From assembly GCA_027066695.1 (NCBI GenBank), contig JAMONE010000215.1, forward strand, positions 1 to 6,586: a stretch of 6,586 bases of DNA, read 5' to 3'. The DNA is from Micavibrio sp. (GTDB lineage: Bacteria; Pseudomonadota; Alphaproteobacteria; Micavibrionales; Micavibrionaceae). The position numbers and the translations under genes are program-made. Shown one piece after another: positions 1 through 5,953 of the stretch (position 1 is the stretch's first letter; every line of letters starts with the position of its first letter). Under the pieces are notes generated by a model. That model searched no databases and had not been told where the DNA came from. It saw only the letters and a list, made by a program, of their open reading frames with translations.

Positions 1-1
1 C

Positions 2-364
2 AATGTTAAGTCCACAGTGCGCGTTGAGATTATTTGTAACCCGTCAAGCCCTGAAATGTATAAAGCCTTTTCCGAAAAAACAATGGAAGCAACCGTTCGC
101 GCGATGACAAAAGACACCATCATAGAGGCATATGAAATAAACTCACGCCAAGGTGAGGGCTATCGTCAAACAGGCTTGCTTGGCAAAGGGCGTAAAGGAC
201 TAAGCGAGACAATCTATATCGCTCAGCTTTGGGTAGCGGAAAACTCTATTATGTCAGTAGAAGCCGAGCTTATGGGCGAGCAATCAGCCGAATCAGATCA
301 GTTATTCGCCGATATTTTGCGCACAATTGGCTTTGCTAAGGAAGTCAGGCAAGAAGATAAGTGA
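2..364 (+). CDS. 3' end of an unrecognised protein, possibly PsbP/DcrB-like
   Basis: The reading frame is open from the first complete codon at base 2 to a TGA at 362-364, so this is the C-terminal 120 residues of a gene that begins outside the window. A GTG at 17 is in frame but nothing marks it as the true start. The visible part is soluble, mixed alpha/beta in character, with no membrane segment. The end, around IYIAQLWVAENSIMSVEAEL followed by FADILRTIGF, loosely resembles the last strands and helix of small secreted PsbP/DcrB-fold proteins, where a strand-rich region is followed by an 'F..IL.SI.F' helix. That similarity is weak and made by eye, so the function is unknown. It converges with the SCO-like gene with a single base between the two stop codons, so it is not part of that operon. 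Confidence 0.7.
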   Translation, partial: NVKSTVRVEIICNPSSPEMYKAFSEKTMEATVRAMTKDTIIEAYEINSRQGEGYRQTGLLGKGRKGLSETIYIAQLWVAENSIMSVEAELMGEQSAESDQLFADILRTIGFAKEVRQEDK

Positions 365-365
365 A

Positions 366-1052
366 TTAGATTTCACATTCTTTTCTAGGATCAGAGATGT
401 TAAGGGAATTATATTCATTAATATGCTTTGTCATATTCTCGCCCATACGACTTGAATAATTTCCTACAGAAAACTGCTCAAAACTAGCCTCTTCAAAATC
501 AACAGGCTTATCCTGAGAATATTTAGCCAGTAACTCACCATTTGGTGATATTAATACAGCAAAACGACCATGCCCTTTTATTCTTTTTGTTTTTGCATCC
601 TTATCAAACGGTGCGCGATATTCCTTTGACACATCATACGTCAAATCTTTTTCACCTGTTAAGCCGATAAAACTAATATTCCCTCTACCCTCAGAAGTTA
701 CATAGGCATCAACAAAACTTGTATCTGTTTCCCCCTCTTCAAGCGGACTAATAACCAGCACCTCTTTAATCTTCCTACCTGTAGCGCGTTCAGCCTGTTT
801 TCTTGCTGCGGCTATATTAAGCAAGTCATTCTCACAACCTCCCCCTGGATAAGCACTATATGGTGTCGTAAAATATGCAATTACAAAGCTATCGAGTTGA
901 AAAGCCTCACCTGTTTTATAATCAACCAGATCATTCAAGCTTTTACACACTCTACGATTATACTCGAAATAGTCTTTCTTACCACCAGCCCAAGCTGTTC
1001 CACCTGAAATTGCAGTAATAAAACCAGCCTTAAGAAAATCACGTCTCTTCAT
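366..1052 (-). CDS. SCO1/SenC-like thioredoxin-fold protein lacking the CxxxC copper site, Tat-type signal
   Basis: A 228-residue exported protein. The N-terminus (RRDFLKAGF, then a hydrophobic stretch ending near AWA at 20-22) fits a twin-arginine signal peptide. The mature part follows the SCO1/SenC layout. FTTPYSAYP at 61-69 aligns with the FTHCPDVCP copper motif, and FIGLTG is at 128-133. GHGRFAVLISPNG at 160-172 matches the family's HS..YLIDPDG region and keeps the copper-ligand His (H161). Both motif Cys are replaced (P64, Y68); one Cys lies just downstream (C73) and others are at 36 and 226. SCO proteins normally deliver copper to the CuA site of cytochrome oxidase or act as thiol oxidoreductases; without CxxxC that activity is doubtful. 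The start is supported by GAGGGG at 1062-1067, inside the end of the upstream gene, 9 bases before the ATG, which implies translational coupling. It is last in the DUF2946 cluster. Alternative: a different TlpA/AhpC-type thioredoxin-fold protein. Confidence 0.72.
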   Translation of the reverse strand: MKRRDFLKAGFITAISGGTAWAGGKKDYFEYNRRVCKSLNDLVDYKTGEAFQLDSFVIAYFTTPYSAYPGGGCENDLLNIAAARKQAERATGRKIKEVLVISPLEEGETDTSFVDAYVTSEGRGNISFIGLTGEKDLTYDVSKEYRAPFDKDAKTKRIKGHGRFAVLISPNGELLAKYSQDKPVDFEEASFEQFSVGNYSSRMGENMTKHINEYNSLNISDPRKECEI

Positions 1053-1055
1053 GTT

Positions 1056-1589
1056 TTAATGCCCCTCATGTCCATATTCCTGAAGATAATAATCTTCTAA
1101 GCTTAGGCCTGCCATCTCTGAATCTTCCATAGCGATATCCAAAGTATCCGATTCAAATGCATTTCTTAGCCACTCTTCAAAAGCCGCACCTGAACTATGC
1201 TCAACAGCAGCATGGCTAGCTGCGCCCGCTATATGTTCACCGCCATGCGACATAATAAGATTATCCCATGTTGTCGGCATAAAATTACCAGCCAATGTAT
1301 TGGTAACTAAATCACCACCGATAGATAATAAACTACCTAATGCGTCAACAACCATACTTAACATTTCCCATGAGCCATGCGCTGTTTGCACAAGGAAATC
1401 ACCAGCCGTCGCTCCTGTACTAGCAATAGAACTCAAACTATATGGATCAATTGGCATAGCAAAAGCTGGCGCGGCAAGCCCTATAACGCCCATCATTGCG
1501 CCCATCCATAATACATGTGTCACCCCATGTTTGACATGGTGCCCCATAGAACTTTCATTAAAGTCATGGGCTATATCGGGAGATCCCAT
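1056..1589 (-). CDS. Orphan His/Met-rich exported or membrane protein in the putative copper cluster
   Basis: I do not recognise this family. The protein has about 177 residues, 12 His, about 12 Met and no Cys. A His-rich head (H8, H17, H18, H21, H25) precedes a hydrophobic segment at about 26-44 ending in APAFA, which could be a long-n-region signal peptide cleaved after A44 or a membrane anchor. The middle (about 50-115) is small-residue-rich and amphipathic. A second His cluster follows (SHGGEHIAGAASHAAVEHS), then an acidic tail ending in GHEGH. His and Met richness without Cys suggests metal binding, probably copper given the DUF2946 and SCO-like neighbours; this is inference. An in-frame ATG at 1595 is only one base from the ribosome site, whereas the ATG at 1589 has ideal spacing, so I start there. 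It lies 40 bases after the DUF2946 stop and 3 bases before the SCO-like start. Confidence 0.75.
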   Translation of the reverse strand: MGSPDIAHDFNESSMGHHVKHGVTHVLWMGAMMGVIGLAAPAFAMPIDPYSLSSIASTGATAGDFLVQTAHGSWEMLSMVVDALGSLLSIGGDLVTNTLAGNFMPTTWDNLIMSHGGEHIAGAASHAAVEHSSGAAFEEWLRNAFESDTLDIAMEDSEMAGLSLEDYYLQEYGHEGH

Positions 1590-1596
1590 TTTCATT

Positions 1597-1601
1597 CTCC
1601 T
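1597..1601 (-). promoter_or_regulatory. Ribosome binding site deciding the start of the His/Met-rich gene
   Basis: AGGAG on the minus strand. It lies 7 bases before the ATG at 1589 and only one base before the ATG at 1595, so the second ATG is the better start. The resulting protein loses two residues. Confidence 0.65.
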
Positions 1602-1629
1602 AATTTAAAATTACTATTATTTTGTATTT

Positions 1630-1995
1630 TTAAATAGAAGTTGGTGGTGCGCGGGATTGGAAGTAATTTTCTACTATAGGGGTAAATACAAAATACTTGC
1701 CGTTGATATATGTAAACTCACGGGGTGATTTCAAATTTACTACAGAAGAATCAGTAGTTACTTTTGCAATATTTGCATTGGTAAAACAAAAGGCACAATC
1801 ATTTTTTTTCGCTGATCTAGGTGTCTTGCCATCTGTTTGATCATCCTCAATTTCAACAAGCTTTAATGTCCCATCAGAGCTACAAATTTCGATAGTATTT
1901 TTACCAGAAATAAACGCACAAGCGGGAGATATCCCTGCCATTAAAAAAGCAAAGACAAAAAAGACACTTAAAAATTTACGTACAGCTATAATCAT
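1630..1995 (-). CDS. DUF2946-family protein with signal peptide and CxxC motif
   Basis: A 121-residue protein. It has a basic start, a hydrophobic segment at about 8-25 and a likely signal cleavage near ACAF (26-28). The rest carries the DUF2946 signature: an IEIC-SSDG motif (C38), a variable linker, CAFC at 67-70 and a C-terminal RAPP. DUF2946 genes are commonly found next to copper-uptake or copper-handling genes. One member, CruR of Bordetella pertussis, has been described (from memory) as an upstream ORF whose translation mediates copper control of the genes behind it. Here it is followed by the His/Met-rich and SCO-like genes, a similar position. I use the ATG at 1995. An upstream in-frame TTG at 2037 would add 14 residues before the signal peptide and has no ribosome site. 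No strong Shine-Dalgarno precedes 1995 either. It lies 52 bases after the sufE stop, on the same strand. Confidence 0.82.
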   Translation of the reverse strand: MIIAVRKFLSVFFVFAFLMAGISPACAFISGKNTIEICSSDGTLKLVEIEDDQTDGKTPRSAKKNDCAFCFTNANIAKVTTDSSVVNLKSPREFTYINGKYFVFTPIVENYFQSRAPPTSI

Positions 1996-2004
1996 TATTA
2001 TAAT

Positions 2005-2032
2005 CTTATAATGTATAAGGTGGAAAAAGCAA
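2005..2032 (-). promoter_or_regulatory. Possible promoter for the DUF2946 cluster
   Basis: On the minus strand TTGCTT (2027-2032) and TATAAG (2005-2010) are 16 bases apart. Initiation would fall only a few bases before the ATG at 1995, giving an almost leaderless mRNA, consistent with the lack of a Shine-Dalgarno there. The stretch is very AT-rich, so chance matches are likely. Otherwise the cluster would be read through from sufE. Confidence 0.25.
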
Positions 2033-2047
2033 AGCAATAATTATGTG

Positions 2048-2449
2048 TTATGGGATTAAAAATTTAATCCGCTCCACCATTGCGAAAAAACCACTACGGC
2101 GGTTTGCACTTAAATGTTGATCTAGCCCTATTTTTTTGAACATAACATCAATATTGATGGACGCAATTTCCGATAGCTTCCTACCTTGATATGCTGCAAA
2201 TAAAATAGCGACCAAGCCGCGTACAATATGTGCATCGCTATCCGCTTCGAACGTTAAAACCCCGTCTTTAACATCAGGCACAAGCCAAACGCGAGACGTA
2301 CACCCGCGCACAAGGCTCTCATCGGTCTTTAATGCCTCATCCATATGCGGTAGCTCACGCCCTAAATCAATTAGATAGCGATAGCGATCCTCCCAATCAT
2401 CAAACAGGGAAAAATTCTCGACAACTTCTTCTATTGATCCTAATCTCAT
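2048..2449 (-). CDS. sufE: SufE, cysteine desulfurase sulfur acceptor for Fe-S cluster assembly
   Basis: A 133-residue cytosolic protein, close to the usual SufE length (about 140). SufE accepts persulfide sulfur from the desulfurase SufS, stimulates it, and passes the sulfur to the SufBCD scaffold. The catalytic Cys is C50 in the family signature V-R-G-C-T-S-R-V-W (47-55). Other family features are the N-terminal F.....WEDRY.YLI.LG segment (about 13-30), the D/E-rich helix, the central SDAHIVRGL segment and the C-terminal LS.NRR.G....ERI.. helix. No other suf gene is in the window. The ATG at 2449 sits in a 14-bp tandem duplication. A strong AAGGA lies 7 bases before an identical upstream ATG (2463), whose five-codon frame ends in a TGA overlapping the sufE ATG, so sufE initiation may depend on that leader ORF. 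Confidence 0.95.
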   Translation of the reverse strand: MRLGSIEEVVENFSLFDDWEDRYRYLIDLGRELPHMDEALKTDESLVRGCTSRVWLVPDVKDGVLTFEADSDAHIVRGLVAILFAAYQGRKLSEIASINIDVMFKKIGLDQHLSANRRSGFFAMVERIKFLIP

Positions 2450-2462
2450 GATCCTAATCTCA
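2435..2462. repeat. Perfect 14-bp tandem duplication over the sufE start codon
   Basis: The unit TGATCCTAATCTCA (plus strand) occurs at 2435-2448 and again directly at 2449-2462, with one further matching base. On the minus strand each copy supplies ATG AGA TTA GGA TC. Because 14 is not a multiple of three, the two start codons are in different frames. Confidence 0.95.
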
Positions 2463-2463
2463 T
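2448..2463 (-). other. Five-codon leader ORF (MRLGS) ahead of sufE
   Basis: ATG AGA TTA GGA TCA TGA reads from 2463, with its TGA at 2446-2448. The TGA overlaps the sufE ATG (2447-2449) as ATGA. It encodes the same first five residues as SufE. It has the better-placed ribosome site (AAGGA at 2471-2475, 7 bases away; 21 bases from the sufE ATG). Translation is predicted from sequence only. Confidence 0.45.
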
Positions 2464-2470
2464 CACAATT

Positions 2471-2475
2471 TCCTT
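2471..2475 (-). promoter_or_regulatory. Ribosome binding site facing the leader ORF rather than sufE
   Basis: AAGGA on the minus strand, with 7 bases to the ATG at 2463 and 21 bases to the sufE ATG at 2449. The sufE ATG itself has only an AGGA two bases away, which is too close to work well. Confidence 0.6.
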
Positions 2476-2486
2476 TTCACGACACC

Positions 2487-2515
2487 CTTTTACATGCAAA
2501 TGAGTATTAAATCAA
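2487..2515 (-). promoter_or_regulatory. Possible sufE promoter
   Basis: On the minus strand TTGATT (2510-2515) and TAAAAG (2487-2492) are 17 bases apart, each matching four of six consensus bases. This would leave a leader of about 20 bases containing the AAGGA site. Confidence 0.35.
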
Positions 2516-2523
2516 ATAGGGGC

Positions 2524-2558
2524 TTGCACATACACCCCTCACTTGGCTAGATTACAAT
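2524..2558 (+). promoter_or_regulatory. Possible clpX promoter
   Basis: TTGCAC (2524-2529) is followed by CTAGAT at 17 bases (2547-2552) or TAGATT at 18. A better -10 match, TACAAT (2553-2558), lacks a good -35 at the usual distance. An AGGGG/CCCCT inverted repeat (2518-2522, 2535-2539) brackets the -35. No clear heat-shock sigma factor site was recognised. Confidence 0.3.
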
Positions 2559-2595
2559 AGTAGCGATTCACAAAGGGATAGAAAGCCTTATAATC

Positions 2596-3933
2596 ATGAG
2601 TAAATCATCAAGTTCATCAGATACGAAAAATACACTTTACTGCTCATTCTGCGGAAAGAGCCAGCATGAGGTACGCAAACTTATTGCTGGGCCTAATGTT
2701 TTCATCTGTAATGAATGTGTTGAGCTTTGCATGGATATTATCCGTGAAGAAGATAAGACTCAGATGGTTTCCACCAGTGACGGCGTGCCAACGCCAAGCG
2801 ATATAAAATCTGTTCTTGATGATTATGTTATCGGCCAAGAAGGCGCAAAGCGTGTTTTATCTGTGGCGGTTCATAATCACTATAAACGCCTTGAGCATGG
2901 CGATGAAAAAGCCGATATTGAATTGGCCAAATCCAATATCTTGCTTGTTGGCCCTACAGGTTGCGGTAAGACATTGCTTGCTCAAACACTTGCCCGTATT
3001 CTTGATGTTCCTTTTACTATGGCGGATGCAACGACATTAACTGAGGCTGGTTACGTTGGTGAAGATGTTGAAAACATCGTGCTTAAGCTTCTGCAAGCCT
3101 CTGATTATAATGTAGAGAGTGCGCAGCGCGGCATCGTATATATTGATGAAATTGATAAAATCTCACGTAAATCCGATAATCCATCTATAACGCGCGATGT
3201 ATCAGGTGAAGGCGTGCAGCAAGCTTTGCTTAAACTTATGGAAGGAACGGTTGCATCAGTTCCCCCGCAAGGAGGACGCAAACATCCACAGCAGGAATTT
3301 TTACAAGTCGATACATCCAACATTCTATTCATCTGTGGTGGCGCGTTCGCAGGCCTTGAAAAAGTTATTGCCGAGCGCGGTAAAGGCACAACAATTGGCT
3401 TTGGCGCAGAAGTCGCTGGGCCAAACGAAAAAAGTGTCGGTGAGCTGCTTAAAGATCTTCAACCCGAAGATTTGCACAGATACGGGCTTATCCCTGAATT
3501 TATTGGTCGTCTGCCTGTTATTGCCACACTGGAAGAGCTTGACGAAGATGCGCTGGTTACTATCCTGACCGAGCCTAAAAATGCGCTTGTAAAACAATAT
3601 CAGAAGCTATTCGAAATCGAAGAGACCGAGCTTAAATTCACCGATGATGCTCTTATGGCTATTGCAGAAAAAGCGATTGAGCGCAAATCAGGTGCGCGCG
3701 GACTTCGCTCAATAATCGAGGGACTGCTGCTTAATACAATGTTTGAAATCCCTGATATGGACGATGTAACCGAAGTTATTGTTGAAAAAGACACTGTCGA
3801 AGAAAGCAAACAGCCCGTTTACAAAAAGTCAAAGAAGAAGAAAAAAAAGAAGAATAAAGCCGAAAGCACGCTTAAAGAAGCTGACAGCTCTAACGAAGAC
3901 AGCAGTAATGATGACGAAAAAGAAGCTGGCTAA
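2596..3933 (+). CDS. clpX: ClpX, ATP-dependent unfoldase subunit of the ClpXP protease
   Basis: A 445-residue AAA+ unfoldase that recognises tagged proteins, unfolds them and threads them into ClpP. All key parts are present: the N-terminal zinc-binding dimerisation domain (C16, C19, C38, C41), Walker A GPTGCGKT (119-126), pore loop GYVG (152-155), Walker B with D184-E185, the ClpP-docking IGF loop (267-269), arginine finger in EFIGR (R305) and sensor 2 GARGLR (366-371). The core is intact and should dock ClpP. Unusually, the C-terminus is extended by a basic patch (K410-K421, ten Lys in twelve residues, encoded over an eight-A run at 3841-3848) and a Ser/Asp/Glu/Asn-rich acidic tail to 445. 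It is about 20 residues longer than E. coli ClpX. The start follows conserved spacing to the zinc domain; its ribosome site is weak. Neither clpP nor lon adjoins it here. Its last 26 bases overlap the next gene. Confidence 0.98.
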   Translation: MSKSSSSSDTKNTLYCSFCGKSQHEVRKLIAGPNVFICNECVELCMDIIREEDKTQMVSTSDGVPTPSDIKSVLDDYVIGQEGAKRVLSVAVHNHYKRLEHGDEKADIELAKSNILLVGPTGCGKTLLAQTLARILDVPFTMADATTLTEAGYVGEDVENIVLKLLQASDYNVESAQRGIVYIDEIDKISRKSDNPSITRDVSGEGVQQALLKLMEGTVASVPPQGGRKHPQQEFLQVDTSNILFICGGAFAGLEKVIAERGKGTTIGFGAEVAGPNEKSVGELLKDLQPEDLHRYGLIPEFIGRLPVIATLEELDEDALVTILTEPKNALVKQYQKLFEIEETELKFTDDALMAIAEKAIERKSGARGLRSIIEGLLLNTMFEIPDMDDVTEVIVEKDTVEESKQPVYKKSKKKKKKKNKAESTLKEADSSNEDSSNDDEKEAG

Positions 3934-5506
3934 TAATCAATATATCTCATGGATCGTATTTTTTATCGCAATAATATTTATTGCCGTGCCATGGTTTTCC
4001 ATTCAAAGCCAATATCTGGTTAATGGCAATATCTCGTGGTTACTAATGGCGGCGGAGCGTTTATTGGACGGGCAAAGCCTTTCGCAGCATATTTATGAAA
4101 CAAACCCACCACTTAGCATATTAATATATATTCCACATGTGCTGTTTTCCAAAGCATTGAACTTACCACCGCCCGTTGGCTCATTCTATCTAACATCAAT
4201 TTTTGTTATAATATCAACACTAGCAACATATTCCATCATTAAAAATTTTACATTCCTAAATAATACTGAAAAAAAATCATTTATCCTCGGATACATAATA
4301 AGTATCACATTGATAACAACCTTATTTTTCTCAGACAGAGAACATTTTATTATCATGGCATTGATTCCATTTGTTCTATGCCAATACGCACTAACGCATC
4401 GCATAAACATCCCTAAAGCATTACTAATAACCGTTATGATTATCGGGGCTATCGCCATATTAATAAAGCCTCACTATGGTTTGATCCCTACTGTTTTCTT
4501 AATTGATCGTATGATTAAGCAAAAACGCTTTAACATCTTTTTTGATATAGATTTCATAGCTTTAAGCTCTATCACATTACTATATATTGGAATTATATTT
4601 GCATTCTTCCCTGATTACATACAAATAATATTCCCTGATGTCCTGAATTTGTATATGGCAAACAAACAGCCTAACATAGCCCTTAAATCAATTCAGTTAC
4701 ATCTATTTCTAAACGTAATCCTATTATTTACAGAGCTATTTAGAGAGGATCTTAGTAAAGAAAAAAAGCGGTTCTTACTATTTTTATATAGCTGCGCGGC
4801 ATTATGCTTTATCCCTTATTTTGTGCAAATGAAAGGGTTTTACAACCATATAATACCAATTTACGCATTTTTTATATGTGCCATTACATTATCCATTACT
4901 TTTAGGGCGGAAAAATGGTTCAAAAACTATAAAATACTGCATTTCATCATCCCTTTTATTGTTATATTACTAATTTCTGCAATAATTAGCCCTTTAAACA
5001 AAGATTTCCCCAAATATAGTGATATACCGAATCTGCCAGTTGGCAAGTTTTTAGAAAAAGAATGTCCCAAACCATGTACTTTTTTTGTATTTCACGGCGA
5101 TATAGAGATATTCAATCCAACTGCTGTATATATGGGCTACACACACGCATCGCGCTTCCCCTCTCTTTGGTTCCTACCTAGAATATTGGGTGAGTTAACT
5201 ATAGATAACCAAAATAATAAATATAAAACCCTAAAAGATAAATATACCAGATACATCATAGAAGACATTGAGCATTACAAACCATCAATAATATTAATAG
5301 CCAAGGATATACCAATAGGAAATATTAAAGCTTTTAATTTTATTGAGTTTTTTGGCGAGAATAAACGTCTAAAAGATATTTTAACTAATGAATATTCACA
5401 AGAATCTATATTCAAGTTTGATAGAAAGGAGTATTTCAAAGGAACTACATTAGATGAAACTTATATACTGAAATACTATATATACAAAAGAAAGCCAAAT
5501 ATTTAG
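3908..5506 (+). CDS. Polytopic membrane protein, putative GT-C-type glycosyltransferase (copy 1)
   Basis: A 532-residue inner-membrane protein with roughly ten hydrophobic segments, the first at about 14-31, and a C-terminal soluble part from about 375. GT-C enzymes use polyprenyl-phosphate sugars and place catalytic residues in the first periplasmic loop. Here that loop carries NISWLL (41-46), ER (50-51) and YETNPPLS (63-70). Later come DREH (143-146) and KPHY (187-190). The soluble end has C386 and C390 and a SRFPSLW motif (415-421). In paralogue copy 2 the first loop has D-L-D where this protein has N39-G-N41, so a catalytic Asp may be missing; E64 remains. Two adjacent ATGs (3908, 3911) lie inside clpX. 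A GAAG at 3895 gives weak support for 3908. The frame is open further upstream within clpX, but that stretch is clpX sequence. It overlaps the gtrA end by 4 bases. Substrate unknown. Confidence 0.75.
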   Translation: MMTKKKLANNQYISWIVFFIAIIFIAVPWFSIQSQYLVNGNISWLLMAAERLLDGQSLSQHIYETNPPLSILIYIPHVLFSKALNLPPPVGSFYLTSIFVIISTLATYSIIKNFTFLNNTEKKSFILGYIISITLITTLFFSDREHFIIMALIPFVLCQYALTHRINIPKALLITVMIIGAIAILIKPHYGLIPTVFLIDRMIKQKRFNIFFDIDFIALSSITLLYIGIIFAFFPDYIQIIFPDVLNLYMANKQPNIALKSIQLHLFLNVILLFTELFREDLSKEKKRFLLFLYSCAALCFIPYFVQMKGFYNHIIPIYAFFICAITLSITFRAEKWFKNYKILHFIIPFIVILLISAIISPLNKDFPKYSDIPNLPVGKFLEKECPKPCTFFVFHGDIEIFNPTAVYMGYTHASRFPSLWFLPRILGELTIDNQNNKYKTLKDKYTRYIIEDIEHYKPSIILIAKDIPIGNIKAFNFIEFFGENKRLKDILTNEYSQESIFKFDRKEYFKGTTLDETYILKYYIYKRKPNI

Positions 5507-5919
5507 CTCTCACCTTGATCCACAGATCTCTTCTTAAATACAAACAGCCAAGATCCCATATAATTCCAAGACATCGCCGCCATAATTGCAAAAATCTTGG
5601 CAATATAAATATGAACATAAAAAGATGCTATATAAATCGCTATACTGCTGACACATAAACCAACCACAGCGACCAAAATAAATGATATAACTTGCCTTAA
5701 AATTTGCCCGCGTTTCAATGATTTAAAAGTCCATAGCGCATTGAAAACAAAGCTATTTATTACCGCAACAAGAAAAGCACTGATGTGAGCAAAAACAAAA
5801 TAAATTTCAAAATGCTGATACAAAATATAAAATACAGTAAGGTCTATAACCGTGTTAGATGCTCCAACAACAGCGAATTTACTAAAATTTTTATAATGAC
5901 TTTTTAGAATATTTATCAT
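5503..5919 (-). CDS. GtrA-family membrane protein
   Basis: A 138-residue protein with four predicted membrane helices (about 12-32, 38-58, 75-97 and 100-122), the usual GtrA size and topology. Family marks are the opening K-F-A-V-V-G-A-S-N-T-V-I-D-L stretch (14-27), the N-S-F-V-F-N-x-x-W-T-F motif near the end of helix 2 with following basic residues, and the closing N-Y-M-G-S-W-L-F-V-F-K segment. GtrA proteins are thought to flip undecaprenyl-phosphate-linked sugars across the inner membrane for O-antigen or other envelope glycosylation; many members are uncharacterised. Its place between two GT-C-like genes fits supply of a lipid-linked donor to them. The usual partner GtrB (cytoplasmic polyprenyl-phosphate glycosyltransferase) is not in the window. 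The ATG at 5919 has a weak GGTGA four bases upstream. Its start is 34 bases from the divergent copy 2 gene. Confidence 0.88.
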   Translation of the reverse strand: MINILKSHYKNFSKFAVVGASNTVIDLTVFYILYQHFEIYFVFAHISAFLVAVINSFVFNALWTFKSLKRGQILRQVISFILVAVVGLCVSSIAIYIASFYVHIYIAKIFAIMAAMSWNYMGSWLFVFKKRSVDQGES

Positions 5920-5942
5920 AAATTCACCATCTAAACAGCTTC

Positions 5943-5946
5943 GGAG
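5943..5946 (+). promoter_or_regulatory. Ribosome binding site supporting a TTG start
   Basis: GGAG sits 7 bases before the TTG at 5954. An in-frame TAA at 5948-5950 rules out any earlier start, and the first in-frame ATG (residue 36) would remove the first membrane segment. Any promoter for this gene must lie in the 34-base gap or within gtrA. Confidence 0.7.
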
Positions 5947-5953
5947 TTAATCA

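Noticed and set aside
361..376. GTGAA/TTCAC hairpin between the two convergent stops, considered as a terminator
   Set aside because: Only five pairs, A/T-rich, and no clean T-run follows on either strand.
1300..1608. Open frame of about 100 codons on the + strand, antisense to the His/Met-rich gene
   Set aside because: It lies almost wholly opposite a gene with a good ribosome site and operon context, and its protein looks like a shadow of the reverse strand with no recognisable domain.
1996..2037. TTG start giving DUF2946 14 extra residues
   Set aside because: No ribosome site is present, and the extra residues would precede a normal signal peptide.
2644..3809. Several open frames of 60-120 codons on both strands within clpX
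   Set aside because: All fall inside the fully conserved clpX coding sequence in other frames and show no family features.
3779..3907. Possible 43-residue N-terminal extension of GT-C-like copy 1 inside clpX
   Set aside because: The Lys/Arg-rich stretch is just the out-of-frame reading of the clpX Lys-rich tail. The paralogue has no such extension and begins shortly before its first membrane segment.
4186..4458. Minus-strand open frame of 90 codons inside GT-C-like copy 1
   Set aside because: Antisense to a conserved membrane-protein region, with no ribosome site or recognisable domain.
5513..5526. GATC-CACA-GATC hairpin just after the GT-C-like copy 1 stop
   Set aside because: A four-pair stem inside gtrA without a following T-run does not support a terminator.
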